From Candidatus Calescibacterium sp. (GTDB taxonomy: Bacteria > DRYD01): a stretch of 33,487 nucleotides of DNA. The notes beneath the pieces were generated by a model. That model ran no database searches, was not told the DNA's origin, and saw only the letters and a list, made by a program, of their open reading frames with translations. The stretch is from positions 33,698-67,184 of the forward strand of contig JANXBF010000001.1 of assembly GCA_025057615.1 (NCBI GenBank). The letters run 5' to 3'. This document shows, piece after piece, positions 17,501 to 24,453 of the stretch. Both the position numbers and the translations under genes were made by a program. Within the stretch, counting starts at the first letter, position 1. Each line of letters begins with the position of its first letter.

Positions 17501-17882
17501 ATGATAAAAAAAACAGGTATTCATCCTCCTCAATTTTACGAGAAACATATTCTTCTATTTTGGGTAAATACTTTTGAAATATTTCCAAAGATTGTTTAAC
17601 AAGTAGTTGTGTAGGAAAAAGCAGTAAACTTCTCCGATTTTTAACAAATGAGTTGTAAAAAGCTAGGAAAATCCCCAAAACAGTCTTACCCGTTCCTGTG
17701 GGAGCAACTATTGAAAAAGAAAAATTAGAAAAAAATCTCTTACAATAACTTCGCTGTATTGATTTTAATTTATAACCAAAACAAAACTCGAAAAACTCCT
17801 CGAATTTCCGTACTTCACTTTCAACATATTCAAAATCAATCAATGAGCTCGGTTTTTCCAAATAACAAACTTCTATATTCAT
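14595..17882 (-). CDS. rgy: Reverse gyrase
   Basis: This ATP-dependent enzyme adds positive supercoils and is the hallmark of life at very high temperature. The 1095 residues join a helicase-like half and a topoisomerase IA half. Helicase motifs are APTGTGKT (60-67), DDLD (174-177), SSAT (231-234) and QASGRCSR (455-462). Topoisomerase motifs are VESPTKAR (536-543) and a zinc finger with C619, C622, C633 and C636. The Toprim DPDSEGE (666-672) and the catalytic Tyr844 in LITYHRTDS follow. The N-terminal zinc finger found in many family members is missing, and an in-frame stop just upstream of the ATG shows this is not a start-site error. An acidic insertion lies at residues 323-352. Confidence 0.96.
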   Translation of the reverse strand: MNIEVCYLEKPSSLIDFEYVESEVRKFEEFFEFCFGYKLKSIQRSYCKRFFSNFSFSIVAPTGTGKTVLGIFLAFYNSFVKNRRSLLLFPTQLLVKQSLEIFQKYLPKIEEYVSRKIEEDEYLFFLSYENKSIKEEKISRLYNERHKFVAVTNQFLSRRFDLINSCKYDYIFVDDLDSVSKGSKNTVRILKLLGFDDEIIDLAKTPSFETPPLLLEKIEALKANIGVLVISSATLRRGINSILFRKLLNFDIGSSINFVRNIDDVFVGSKDLGKLKEILQLMGPGAIIFVQSQEEAQVLEKEIPNSKFINSKNIKKIDDLVDTYIDEEIEFSDNDEEFLDDSDEEIQIKDEDISYLIGISSPYSILVRGLDLPYKIRYVVFWGIPKRRIDLKNLDNYRNLYPIQKLLSNIFFKKRMVSLDRIKQLVDTLVQPQVISMFVIKDSNLYSLDIKTYLQASGRCSRITPYGITKGVSFIFDDQIFFEPLSKSAYFNNFEIIKIDDFDPIKSREDIDLSRKKDSNNNYDNNLDFKTYLMIVESPTKARQIAQMFGNPGIIKIGNLQAFETLSPIGVLLIIPSLGHVVELSVDQIEKENNIYNVIVKRNGDIKEVKTLYCFIRRCKDCNRSFASISSVCIYCSSTSIVDNTDNLNSLKTLSFMVDGVILATDPDSEGERISFDIVNLIKPKDYKRVVFNEITKKAVVNALYNPIQIRRNLVDAQLIRRIEDRWIGFALSKILKDKMDDHNISAGRVQSPVLHWIVQKYREYNDKRRFAIVDDFKVQFIDSDIKGEAELEIKVIDEYEKKIAVFPFNTSDILMFANNVLKISSQEAMQILQRLFENGLITYHRTDSYYISDQGINVAKEIYSKKGLEFVYRVFGEQHAHEAIRVTRPLEPDDIKIAYQDKLSSYDVRMYEMIYRRFLACFTKDNYVKIAKYKFVLKQGDKVSELEQERIIDTSGLAFDIFPYLAYKTERLVEGKYNVKVRNLKKPTTMLYSQSEIIKMMKEKEIGRPSTYAFTIQKLFTRGYAIEKFNRLIPTKKGIMVDDILTKNYSEFVNEQRTKELLKKIDEVEQNKKDPISVIQELFNETQNILNVTI

Positions 17883-17924
17883 AAAATTGATATTATATAG
17901 TTTTCAGATTAATCCTTTGGATAA

Positions 17925-18872
17925 TCAACAACATAATCCAGACAATTTATAGTCCTTTAATTTACCAGGTATCTTATAACCAACTATCTTTTCAGCAAGA
18001 AGTGAACATTGAACAAGCTTATCCAAATCTATTCCAGTTTTAAAACCCAGAGAATTTAAAAGATATACAGTATCTTCAGTTGGTATATTTCCTGCAGCCC
18101 CTGGTGCAAAAGGACACCCACCCAAACCACCAATAGAGCAATCAACATGACTAATTCCCAAACTAACAGCAACCAATAGATTCACCATTCCAATACCTCT
18201 GGTATCATGAAGATGTATGATAAAATTCACATCCTCATATTTCTCTCTTAGAATACTGATATAAGCATAAACCTGCTGTGGTAGTGCCTCACCAGTTGTA
18301 TCAGCCAACATAATACTTTTTATACCGTTAGAATACCAGAATTCAACAATCTCTAAGACTTTTTTAAAATCGACATACTTTTGTATGGGACACCCAAAAG
18401 TTGCAGATACCCCACCCTCCAAAATGATATTATTATCATTACAAAGCTTTATCATTTCTTCAGCTTCTTTCATAGACTCTTCAATTGTTCTGTTATTATT
18501 CCTTTTATTCAAGCTTTCAGAAGCAAAAATCGTGGTATTCAAATACTTGACGTTGTTTTGGATAGCCAATTCAACACCTTTTTTGTTAAGAACCAAACAG
18601 GCATAAATAACCCCCGGATTCCTATTTATATTCTTGAGTACTTCTTGAGCATCAGCTAAATTGGGAACCAACTTGGGATTGACAAAAGAAGTAACTTCCA
18701 AATATTTAATCCCAGTACCAGATAAGCAATTAATAAGCTCAATTTTCTTTGAAGTATCTATAAAATTTTTTTGTATTTGAAATCCTTCCCTTGGTCCCAA
18801 CTCCCTAACTATTACTTCTTTTCCTATAAAATTAGAAACATATCTATCAATAAGATTCGTAACATTTTCCAT
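17925..18872 (-). CDS. Hydroxymethylglutaryl-CoA lyase family protein
   Basis: HMG-CoA lyase cleaves 3-hydroxy-3-methylglutaryl-CoA to acetyl-CoA and acetoacetate. The 315-residue TIM barrel contains LEVTSFVNPKLVPNLADA, the metal-binding HLHDT (H220, H222), and the signature GGLGGCPFAPGAAGN with catalytic Cys253. The metal ligand Asp in the usual GPRDGLQ motif is Glu here (GPREGFQ, E29), which may mark a related CoA lyase such as a citramalyl-CoA lyase rather than true MvaB. A GGGAGG site overlaps the stop of the preceding penicillin-binding protein gene. It lies between that gene and reverse gyrase on the same strand. Confidence 0.83.
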   Translation of the reverse strand: MENVTNLIDRYVSNFIGKEVIVRELGPREGFQIQKNFIDTSKKIELINCLSGTGIKYLEVTSFVNPKLVPNLADAQEVLKNINRNPGVIYACLVLNKKGVELAIQNNVKYLNTTIFASESLNKRNNNRTIEESMKEAEEMIKLCNDNNIILEGGVSATFGCPIQKYVDFKKVLEIVEFWYSNGIKSIMLADTTGEALPQQVYAYISILREKYEDVNFIIHLHDTRGIGMVNLLVAVSLGISHVDCSIGGLGGCPFAPGAAGNIPTEDTVYLLNSLGFKTGIDLDKLVQCSLLAEKIVGYKIPGKLKDYKLSGLCC

Positions 18873-18885
18873 GACAATTCCTCCC

Positions 18886-20577
18886 TTACTGAGAAACTAA
18901 AACATTTTGATTGTAAGGTGTTAAATTATATCTTGATATAATTAAAGCAGCAGTATCCCTAAATATTGGAGCTGCAACTTGACCACCATAGTACATCCCC
19001 ACAGGTTCCTTGACAGAAACTACGATAACATATTGTGGATCAAAATAAGGGAAAAAACCTACAAATGAAGCTATGTATTTACCAGCAGCATAACCACCAT
19101 CAGAAGCTGGCATCTGGGCCGTGCCTGTTTTACCAGCACAAAAATAACCAGGAATATCAGCTTTTTTTCCAGTCCCCTTAACAACAACACTTCTCAAATA
19201 TTTTCTGGATTCACTAACAGTATAATCAGATAAAACCTTATTACCAAAAGAATTACCGTCTTTCAAAAACGTCAATGGAACCTTATATCCACCATTAGCT
19301 ATTATAACCATAAGTCTCAATATATGAAGAGGAGTAATAGCTATCCCTTGACCAAAAGAAATAGTTGCAAACCTTATATTTGGCTCATTTTCTAATTCGC
19401 CAACAAGAGGTTTCACATCAGAAGGATGCTCAACTCCAGAGTATTCATAAAAACCCAATTTATACAGATACTCTATGAATCTCTTCCTACCAATTCTTTG
19501 CATCAAAGTGACCGTTCCAACATTAAAAGAATATGTTAATATATCCTCCATATTCTCGTAACCTGATGTATAAAGCCCATCATCAGCATTGTTTATAGTC
19601 CATCCATCTACTATAATAGTGGGACCACTGAAGAACTTTTCCTTATTGGACAGTCCGGACTCAAGGGCTGCAACAATAGTAAATATTTTAAATATAGAAC
19701 CCGGTTCATATAACTTATTAATCCCACCAATAACAAAATCATTCATATCCCTATCTACGCTAACACAAGACAATATCTCTCCCTTTTTATTAGCAACAAC
19801 TATTGTAACCTCAGAAGCCTTATGTTCCTGAAGTTTTTTTCTGGCTAAAACATCAATATCTTGTTGTAGAACAACATCTATAGACAATCTTATATCTTTG
19901 CCATCCACAGGAGGCTTATAATCTATAATCCTATTGTAATTTGGATTCCCAAGAGCATCAAACATAAGCTCATAATAACCGCTCCTACCTTTTATCTTAC
20001 TGTGGTGCTGTTCTAAGTAAAGCTCCAAACCTTCTATACCTTTCTCATCAATATCAACAACTCCAATTATATCCCTCATACAGTCAAAGTTATAATATCT
20101 TTTACCCGTGGGTTCTCTGATTAATTCTATACCTTTAAAAGAGTTTATTTTTGACAAATGTTCTATCTTATGAGTAAATTTGCGGGCTATAAAGTAAAAA
20201 GGTACATTTTCATATCTCAGCTTTTTTATCAAACTCAGGAAAACATCGCGACTTCCAACATCAATTCCATTATCTTTCAAAAAATTATACAAATTTTCAA
20301 CTTTATCCATTTCCAATTGATTGGGCCTAACAGCAATACTGTAAGCAGGTAAAGAATAAGCAAGAACAATATTGTTTCTATCAACAATTCTTCCCCTAAA
20401 AGAAGGAATTTCTATCCTCCCTATAGTCTGATCTCTAAATTTCTTTTCATAAAATTCATGTTTTATAATATGAACCTCGACCAATTTGTAGATAATCAAA
20501 AAACAAAAGAACACAAAAAATAAATAAATTAAAGCCACACGTTTTTTAAAAATCCTACAGAAGTTTCTGTTATTCAT
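18886..20577 (-). CDS. Class B penicillin-binding protein (FtsI/SpoVD type transpeptidase)
   Basis: It cross-links peptidoglycan during division or elongation. The order along the 563 residues is: short cytoplasmic tail, one membrane helix (about 15-34), the dimerisation domain beginning RGRIVDRNN (61-69), and a transpeptidase domain. The three active-site motifs are intact: S294-I-F-K297, S350-F-N352 and K483-T-G485. The FtsI-like EPGSIFKIF and SFGQGIAITPLHILR are clear. No PASTA domains follow. The start overlaps the fumC stop by 4 bases. Whether it serves septation or elongation cannot be told, as no other division gene is present. Confidence 0.9.
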   Translation of the reverse strand: MNNRNFCRIFKKRVALIYLFFVFFCFLIIYKLVEVHIIKHEFYEKKFRDQTIGRIEIPSFRGRIVDRNNIVLAYSLPAYSIAVRPNQLEMDKVENLYNFLKDNGIDVGSRDVFLSLIKKLRYENVPFYFIARKFTHKIEHLSKINSFKGIELIREPTGKRYYNFDCMRDIIGVVDIDEKGIEGLELYLEQHHSKIKGRSGYYELMFDALGNPNYNRIIDYKPPVDGKDIRLSIDVVLQQDIDVLARKKLQEHKASEVTIVVANKKGEILSCVSVDRDMNDFVIGGINKLYEPGSIFKIFTIVAALESGLSNKEKFFSGPTIIVDGWTINNADDGLYTSGYENMEDILTYSFNVGTVTLMQRIGRKRFIEYLYKLGFYEYSGVEHPSDVKPLVGELENEPNIRFATISFGQGIAITPLHILRLMVIIANGGYKVPLTFLKDGNSFGNKVLSDYTVSESRKYLRSVVVKGTGKKADIPGYFCAGKTGTAQMPASDGGYAAGKYIASFVGFFPYFDPQYVIVVSVKEPVGMYYGGQVAAPIFRDTAALIISRYNLTPYNQNVLVSQ

Positions 20578-21974
20578 ATCATTTTTTTCAGATCCAGAAG
20601 CTCATCAACTTGATCTTGAGATAAAATACCATGTTTCAAGACGTAATTTTTTACAGAAATCTTTTCTTTCAATGCATTTTTCACTATCTCATAAGCCCTG
20701 TCATATCCCAAAACTTTAGCCAAAGGAGTAACCACAGAAGGATTATAACTAATAGCATACTCTATTTTCTCAAGATTTGGTTTCAAACCAATTACCAATT
20801 TGTCTTTGACTATATCAGTCAAATTACAAAGTATGTTAATAGAGTCAGTTATAGCAAAACCAACCAAAGGAAAAGTGGTAGATAACTCAAAATTGGAATA
20901 TTGATTAACAATATTAAGAGAGTACTCCAATCCAATACAGTAAGAACAAGCCATTCCTACAGCCTCGGGAATAACAGGATTAACCTTACCCGGCATAATT
21001 GAAGATCCAGGCTGAAGCTCAGGCAAAAACAACTCTCCTATTCCACCAAAAGGACCACTACCCATCCATCTTAAATCATTTGTTATCTTCATAAGAGCCA
21101 AACAATATATCTTCAAAGAACACATGAACTCTATGAATGTATCTATACAAGACTGGGTTTCAAAATGATTGACAGATTCAATGAATTCAGGATACAGATT
21201 AAAAGGAATGTCATTTTTCATATACTCATTTATCTTTTTAGAAACAAGCTTTCCGAAGTCTTTGTGAGTATTTATTCCGGTTCCAACAGCCGTTCCACCT
21301 ATAGCTAACTCCCTTAACCTGGGAAATACAGACTCTATTCTCTGGACACTTAATTCCAACTGCCTTCTATAGCCTGAGAACTCTTGAGAAAAAGATACAG
21401 GAGTTGCATCCATAAGATGTGTCCTTCCTGTTTTTATAATTCCATCAAATTCCTTCTCTTTTTCTTTGAAAGAATCAATCAAATCAAAAATTCTATATAT
21501 CAGTTTCACAGCCATTTTATATGAAGCAATCCTAATGGAAGTAGGAATCACATCATTTGAAGATTGTCCCTTATTGACATCATCATTAGGATGGATGAAC
21601 CTTGATCCCTTTTCTTTGCCAGCCAATTCACAAGCCAAGTTGGAAATCACTTCATTAACATTCATATTGGTGGAAGTTCCAGAACCAGTTTGAAAAACAT
21701 CCAAAGGGAAATTATCTGAATACACATCCCAATTCATCAAAATATGATCAGCCGCCTTTATTATTAACTCAGCTTTTTGGGAATCCAACAATCCCAAATC
21801 TCTATTAACCTCAGCTGAAGCTTTCTTTATGAGTATAATAGATTTGATAATTTCAGGGTCCCATCTCTTTCCACTTATATTAAAATTCATCAATGCTCTC
21901 TGAGTTTGTGCTCCCCAGTATTTATCAGATGGAACCTCAACACTACCCATAGGGTCAAACTCCACTCTGACCAT
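20574..21974 (-). CDS. fumC: Fumarate hydratase, class II
   Basis: It interconverts fumarate and malate in the citric acid cycle, without an Fe-S cluster. The 466 residues match the family length. Motifs include GSGTSTNMNVNEVI, HPNDDVNKGQSSND, GRTHLMDATP with His186, and the SS loop GSSIMPGKVNP with catalytic Ser324. The aspartate ammonia-lyase relatives share the fold, but the VEVPSDKYWGAQTQRA start and these loops favour FumC. The start lies within the end of lipA (20-base overlap), so the two are translated together. Confidence 0.95.
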   Translation of the reverse strand: MVRVEFDPMGSVEVPSDKYWGAQTQRALMNFNISGKRWDPEIIKSIILIKKASAEVNRDLGLLDSQKAELIIKAADHILMNWDVYSDNFPLDVFQTGSGTSTNMNVNEVISNLACELAGKEKGSRFIHPNDDVNKGQSSNDVIPTSIRIASYKMAVKLIYRIFDLIDSFKEKEKEFDGIIKTGRTHLMDATPVSFSQEFSGYRRQLELSVQRIESVFPRLRELAIGGTAVGTGINTHKDFGKLVSKKINEYMKNDIPFNLYPEFIESVNHFETQSCIDTFIEFMCSLKIYCLALMKITNDLRWMGSGPFGGIGELFLPELQPGSSIMPGKVNPVIPEAVGMACSYCIGLEYSLNIVNQYSNFELSTTFPLVGFAITDSINILCNLTDIVKDKLVIGLKPNLEKIEYAISYNPSVVTPLAKVLGYDRAYEIVKNALKEKISVKNYVLKHGILSQDQVDELLDLKKMI

Positions 21975-22839
21975 AAAAACCTCCCTTTCTATACTGTATT
22001 AATTTTATCAATTCATAGGCTTTATAAGATGTTCTTACATTTTTACCAGCCTTAACAAAATGAAACCCCTTGCTTATAGCTACATCTTCCATCATTTTAA
22101 ACTCTTGTTCAGTGTAGACCTTTTTAACTTCCATATTTTTTAAAGAAGGTCTAAAATACTGACCGATAGTTAAAGCATCACAATCAACACTCCTTAAATC
22201 ATCCATTGTTTTATATATTTCATCTTCATACTCTCCAAGTCCAACAATTATTGAGCTTTTTGTGACAACAGAACTATTTATCTGTTTTGCCATACTTAGA
22301 ACACTAAGACTACCTTCATAGGAAAACCTCCTATCTCTAACAACAGGGGTCAACCTCTTTACTGTCTCAACATTATGAGCCAAAACATCAACCAAATCTT
22401 TCTCATAAAGGATAATTTTCAAATTATCGTAGCTACAACCCAAATCACTTATCAATACCTCTATATAACAAGCAGGATTAAGTTCTTTGATCTTAGAAAA
22501 CAAGATGTAAAGATATCTAGCTCCATGATCAGGTAAATCATCTCTAGTAACCATGGTAAATGTATAATACTTAAGATTCAATCTTGCTAATGAAGAAGCA
22601 AAATTATCTACAGTTTCATAATTAACAGGCTGAGTTTTACCCTTACGTACGTAACAAAACCTACATGAACGAGTACAGAAAGGACCAAGTAGTAGAAAAG
22701 TGGCACTCAGATTCTCCCAACACAAACCCCTATTTGGACACCTAGCATCCTCACAAACAGTAGTAATATTACTTTCCTTAGATATTTTTCTTATTCTGGA
22801 AGCATTAGTGCCATGAGCAAAGAAAAAAGAACTCTTCAT
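21955..22839 (-). CDS. lipA: Lipoyl synthase (radical SAM)
   Basis: It inserts two sulfur atoms into protein-bound octanoyl groups to make lipoate for 2-oxoacid dehydrogenases and the glycine cleavage system. The 294 residues have both [4Fe-4S] sets: the auxiliary cluster C29-x4-C34-x5-C40, and the radical SAM cluster C55-x3-C59-x2-C62. VTRDDLPDHGA and the NVETVKRLTPVVRDRR region are typical. The C-terminal RSSY motif, whose serine ligates the auxiliary cluster, is RTSY (269-272), so one of the two serines is kept. No lipB or lplA is in view. Confidence 0.95.
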   Translation of the reverse strand: MKSSFFFAHGTNASRIRKISKESNITTVCEDARCPNRGLCWENLSATFLLLGPFCTRSCRFCYVRKGKTQPVNYETVDNFASSLARLNLKYYTFTMVTRDDLPDHGARYLYILFSKIKELNPACYIEVLISDLGCSYDNLKIILYEKDLVDVLAHNVETVKRLTPVVRDRRFSYEGSLSVLSMAKQINSSVVTKSSIIVGLGEYEDEIYKTMDDLRSVDCDALTIGQYFRPSLKNMEVKKVYTEQEFKMMEDVAISKGFHFVKAGKNVRTSYKAYELIKLIQYRKGGFYGQSGV

Positions 22840-22842
22840 TTA

Positions 22843-23094
22843 TTAATCAATTTTAACCGACGAGCTGTTTACCTCACCTTGGAAATCCTTATCCTTCTTT
22901 GCAATATTTTCTATCTCTTTTAGAATAGTGAGCAACGTTGTTGTTTTAATTGACATTTCTACAAGTTGACCAACATACATATTCTCTGGCATCTTCTCTC
23001 TTGGTATCGTTATGAATTGTCCATCTTCAAAGCACAATTTAACCCACTTAAGGTTTATCTCAGTTACAACAAGAACATAGCTTTTTTTGGACAT
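22843..23094 (-). CDS. 83-residue protein, possibly a small beta-barrel (DUF3006-like)
   Basis: Residues 1-50 alternate hydrophobic and charged positions. They contain LCFEDGQFITIPREKMPENM, a pattern resembling DUF3006-type proteins (a strand, EDG, then IPR before a short loop). A helix and a polar tail follow. Three bases separate it from lipA and ten from the gene upstream, so it is embedded in the operon. The function is unknown and the family match is tentative. Confidence 0.6.
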   Translation of the reverse strand: MSKKSYVLVVTEINLKWVKLCFEDGQFITIPREKMPENMYVGQLVEMSIKTTTLLTILKEIENIAKKDKDFQGEVNSSSVKID

Positions 23095-23104
23095 CTATTA
23101 AATA

Positions 23105-23683
23105 CTAGTCTTCTTGTATAGTATTAATTTTATCATTATTAAACTTAAGAATAATGAAACTTTTACCTCCTGGCAGAGGAGTTCCGCTATATCTCATTAA
23201 TTCAACAATTCCATGCATTCTAAGATAGTCAAGAATGTTATTAACAACAACAAGTTTAACACCAATATTTTCAGCGATTTTAAAACTATCCCTGTTTTCC
23301 TTTTCTTTTATTTCAAAAATCAATGACTGTATTACCTTGGGAAACTCCTGGATATAATTTTTGTAAAAGATAAACATCATTTTGGGACTCACTATAACCG
23401 ATGAATAGATTACATCCTCTAGAAACTTAATATCCAACAATTCCTTTTCATTTAGATTTCTGAGTATCTGAATGAACTTCTCAAAATCAATCTTTTCTTC
23501 TTTAAAAAGATTCCAGAGCTTTCTGATATTTGTTGTTAAGTAAATATTATCGTCTTGATATATCGATTCACCTATTTTTTTTATAACCAGCGATTCTTCT
23601 TGAGAAAATCCTTCTATATTTTTCAGATTTTGGTCTAGACCATACCTTATCTCCTTGACTTTTTGGTGAAACATTCTTTTCAT
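23105..23683 (-). CDS. Unknown protein with a possible C-terminal winged-helix domain
   Basis: This 192-residue, mainly helical protein ends in a segment (about 130-185) resembling a winged helix. It reads FKIAENIGVKLVVVNNILDY, then LRMHGIVELMRYSG, a turn, and the strand GKSFIILKF. That could bind DNA or mediate protein contacts. The first 125 residues have no recognised motif. The start overlaps the zinc-ribbon gene's stop by 4 bases, so the two are coupled. Confidence 0.65.
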   Translation of the reverse strand: MKRMFHQKVKEIRYGLDQNLKNIEGFSQEESLVIKKIGESIYQDDNIYLTTNIRKLWNLFKEEKIDFEKFIQILRNLNEKELLDIKFLEDVIYSSVIVSPKMMFIFYKNYIQEFPKVIQSLIFEIKEKENRDSFKIAENIGVKLVVVNNILDYLRMHGIVELMRYSGTPLPGGKSFIILKFNNDKINTIQED

Positions 23684-24237
23684 AATCCTCTTTTATACAG
23701 GAAGGAATATATGGATTGAAGAACCTCACCAAAGGCTCTGGAAACAGGATTTCTTGATCTATCATCAAGAGTAACTAAACTATCCATAAACTCTTTTTCT
23801 CTTTGTTCATATTCGTGCTTGATCTGTTTAACTTTGGTTAATATGGCAGCTTCTTTTTCAGGATCAATTTTAGAAGCTTCCTCTAAATAATTCACTATTG
23901 CAAGTAACTCACCCTTATCTATCCAAACACCTTCACATTTATCACATTCATCAATATAAATATTGGAGGTATACATATATCTATATTTAAATAGAGGAAC
24001 GTTACATCTCGGACACTCTAGCTCAGTATCTCTAGATTTATCAAACTCTTTAGCATTACCTAAAACCTCGGTAAATCTATCTATATCTTCTTTTGATATA
24101 TTTGTGGCTTTTCCTAATTCCTGTTTATCAAACCATATTCCCCCACATTCTTCACATAAGTCTATTTCAATATTATTCAGGCTAGCCGCCTTCATTTCCA
24201 CTACGTTTCCGAACGTCTTACACCTGGGACAATCCAT
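23680..24237 (-). CDS. Double zinc-ribbon (zf-TFIIB-like) protein
   Basis: Two similar zinc ribbons are seen in 185 residues. The first has CPRC at 3-6 and CEECGGIWFDKQEL. The second has CPRC near 76 and CDKCEGVWIDKGEL. This CPRC...C-x2-C-x-G-[IV]W-x-D-x-x-E-L arrangement is characteristic of the zf-TFIIB family of uncharacterised bacterial proteins. A charged helix and a C-terminal amphipathic segment follow. The AAGGGAGG before the ATG is strong. The gene sits directly downstream of the 22-residue peptide and is coupled to the putative winged-helix gene. Confidence 0.8.
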   Translation of the reverse strand: MDCPRCKTFGNVVEMKAASLNNIEIDLCEECGGIWFDKQELGKATNISKEDIDRFTEVLGNAKEFDKSRDTELECPRCNVPLFKYRYMYTSNIYIDECDKCEGVWIDKGELLAIVNYLEEASKIDPEKEAAILTKVKQIKHEYEQREKEFMDSLVTLDDRSRNPVSRAFGEVLQSIYSFLYKRGL

Positions 24238-24268
24238 TTTTATCCTCCCTTAATATTTAGAGATTTAT

Positions 24269-24337
24269 TTAGAATTCGTCAGGATATGATAAGCCAACCA
24301 ATATTATTGCCAAAGCTACTAGCCACCACCAACCCAT
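24269..24337 (-). CDS. 22-residue hydrophobic peptide
   Basis: The ATG at 24337 follows an excellent AGGGAGGTGAA with normal spacing. The frame encodes a Trp-rich N-terminus (MGWWWLV), a hydrophobic core (ALAIILVGL) and a short acidic end (SYPDEF), then TAA. This is long enough for a single membrane crossing. The zinc-ribbon gene begins 32 bases later with its own ribosome site. The very strong initiation signal argues for translation; the function is unknown. It could be a membrane peptide or a leader peptide for the genes downstream. Confidence 0.6.
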   Translation of the reverse strand: MGWWWLVALAIILVGLSYPDEF

Positions 24338-24340
24338 GGT

Positions 24341-24351
24341 TTCACCTCCCT
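24341..24351 (-). promoter_or_regulatory. Shine-Dalgarno site of the 22-residue peptide
   Basis: The minus strand reads AGGGAGGTGAA, ending four bases before the ATG at 24337. There is no other reading frame it could serve, so it supports the tiny gene. Confidence 0.7.
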
Positions 24352-24453
24352 AATTTAAAGTCCTAAGTTACTTTTTGACAATAAAAAAAAAATTCCTTTT
24401 TTATTTACGAAAAAAATTTCCTATTCACCAGTTCAAAGATAATTCACAAAATT

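Noticed and set aside
17925-18872. 2-isopropylmalate or citramalate synthase
   Set aside because: The GLGGCPFAPGA signature with its cysteine and the 315-residue length fit the CoA-lyase branch, and no C-terminal regulatory domain is present.
24345-24380. Promoter TTGTCA, 17 bases, TTAAAT ahead of the 22-residue peptide
   Set aside because: The implied transcription start would fall within the Shine-Dalgarno site, leaving no usable leader.
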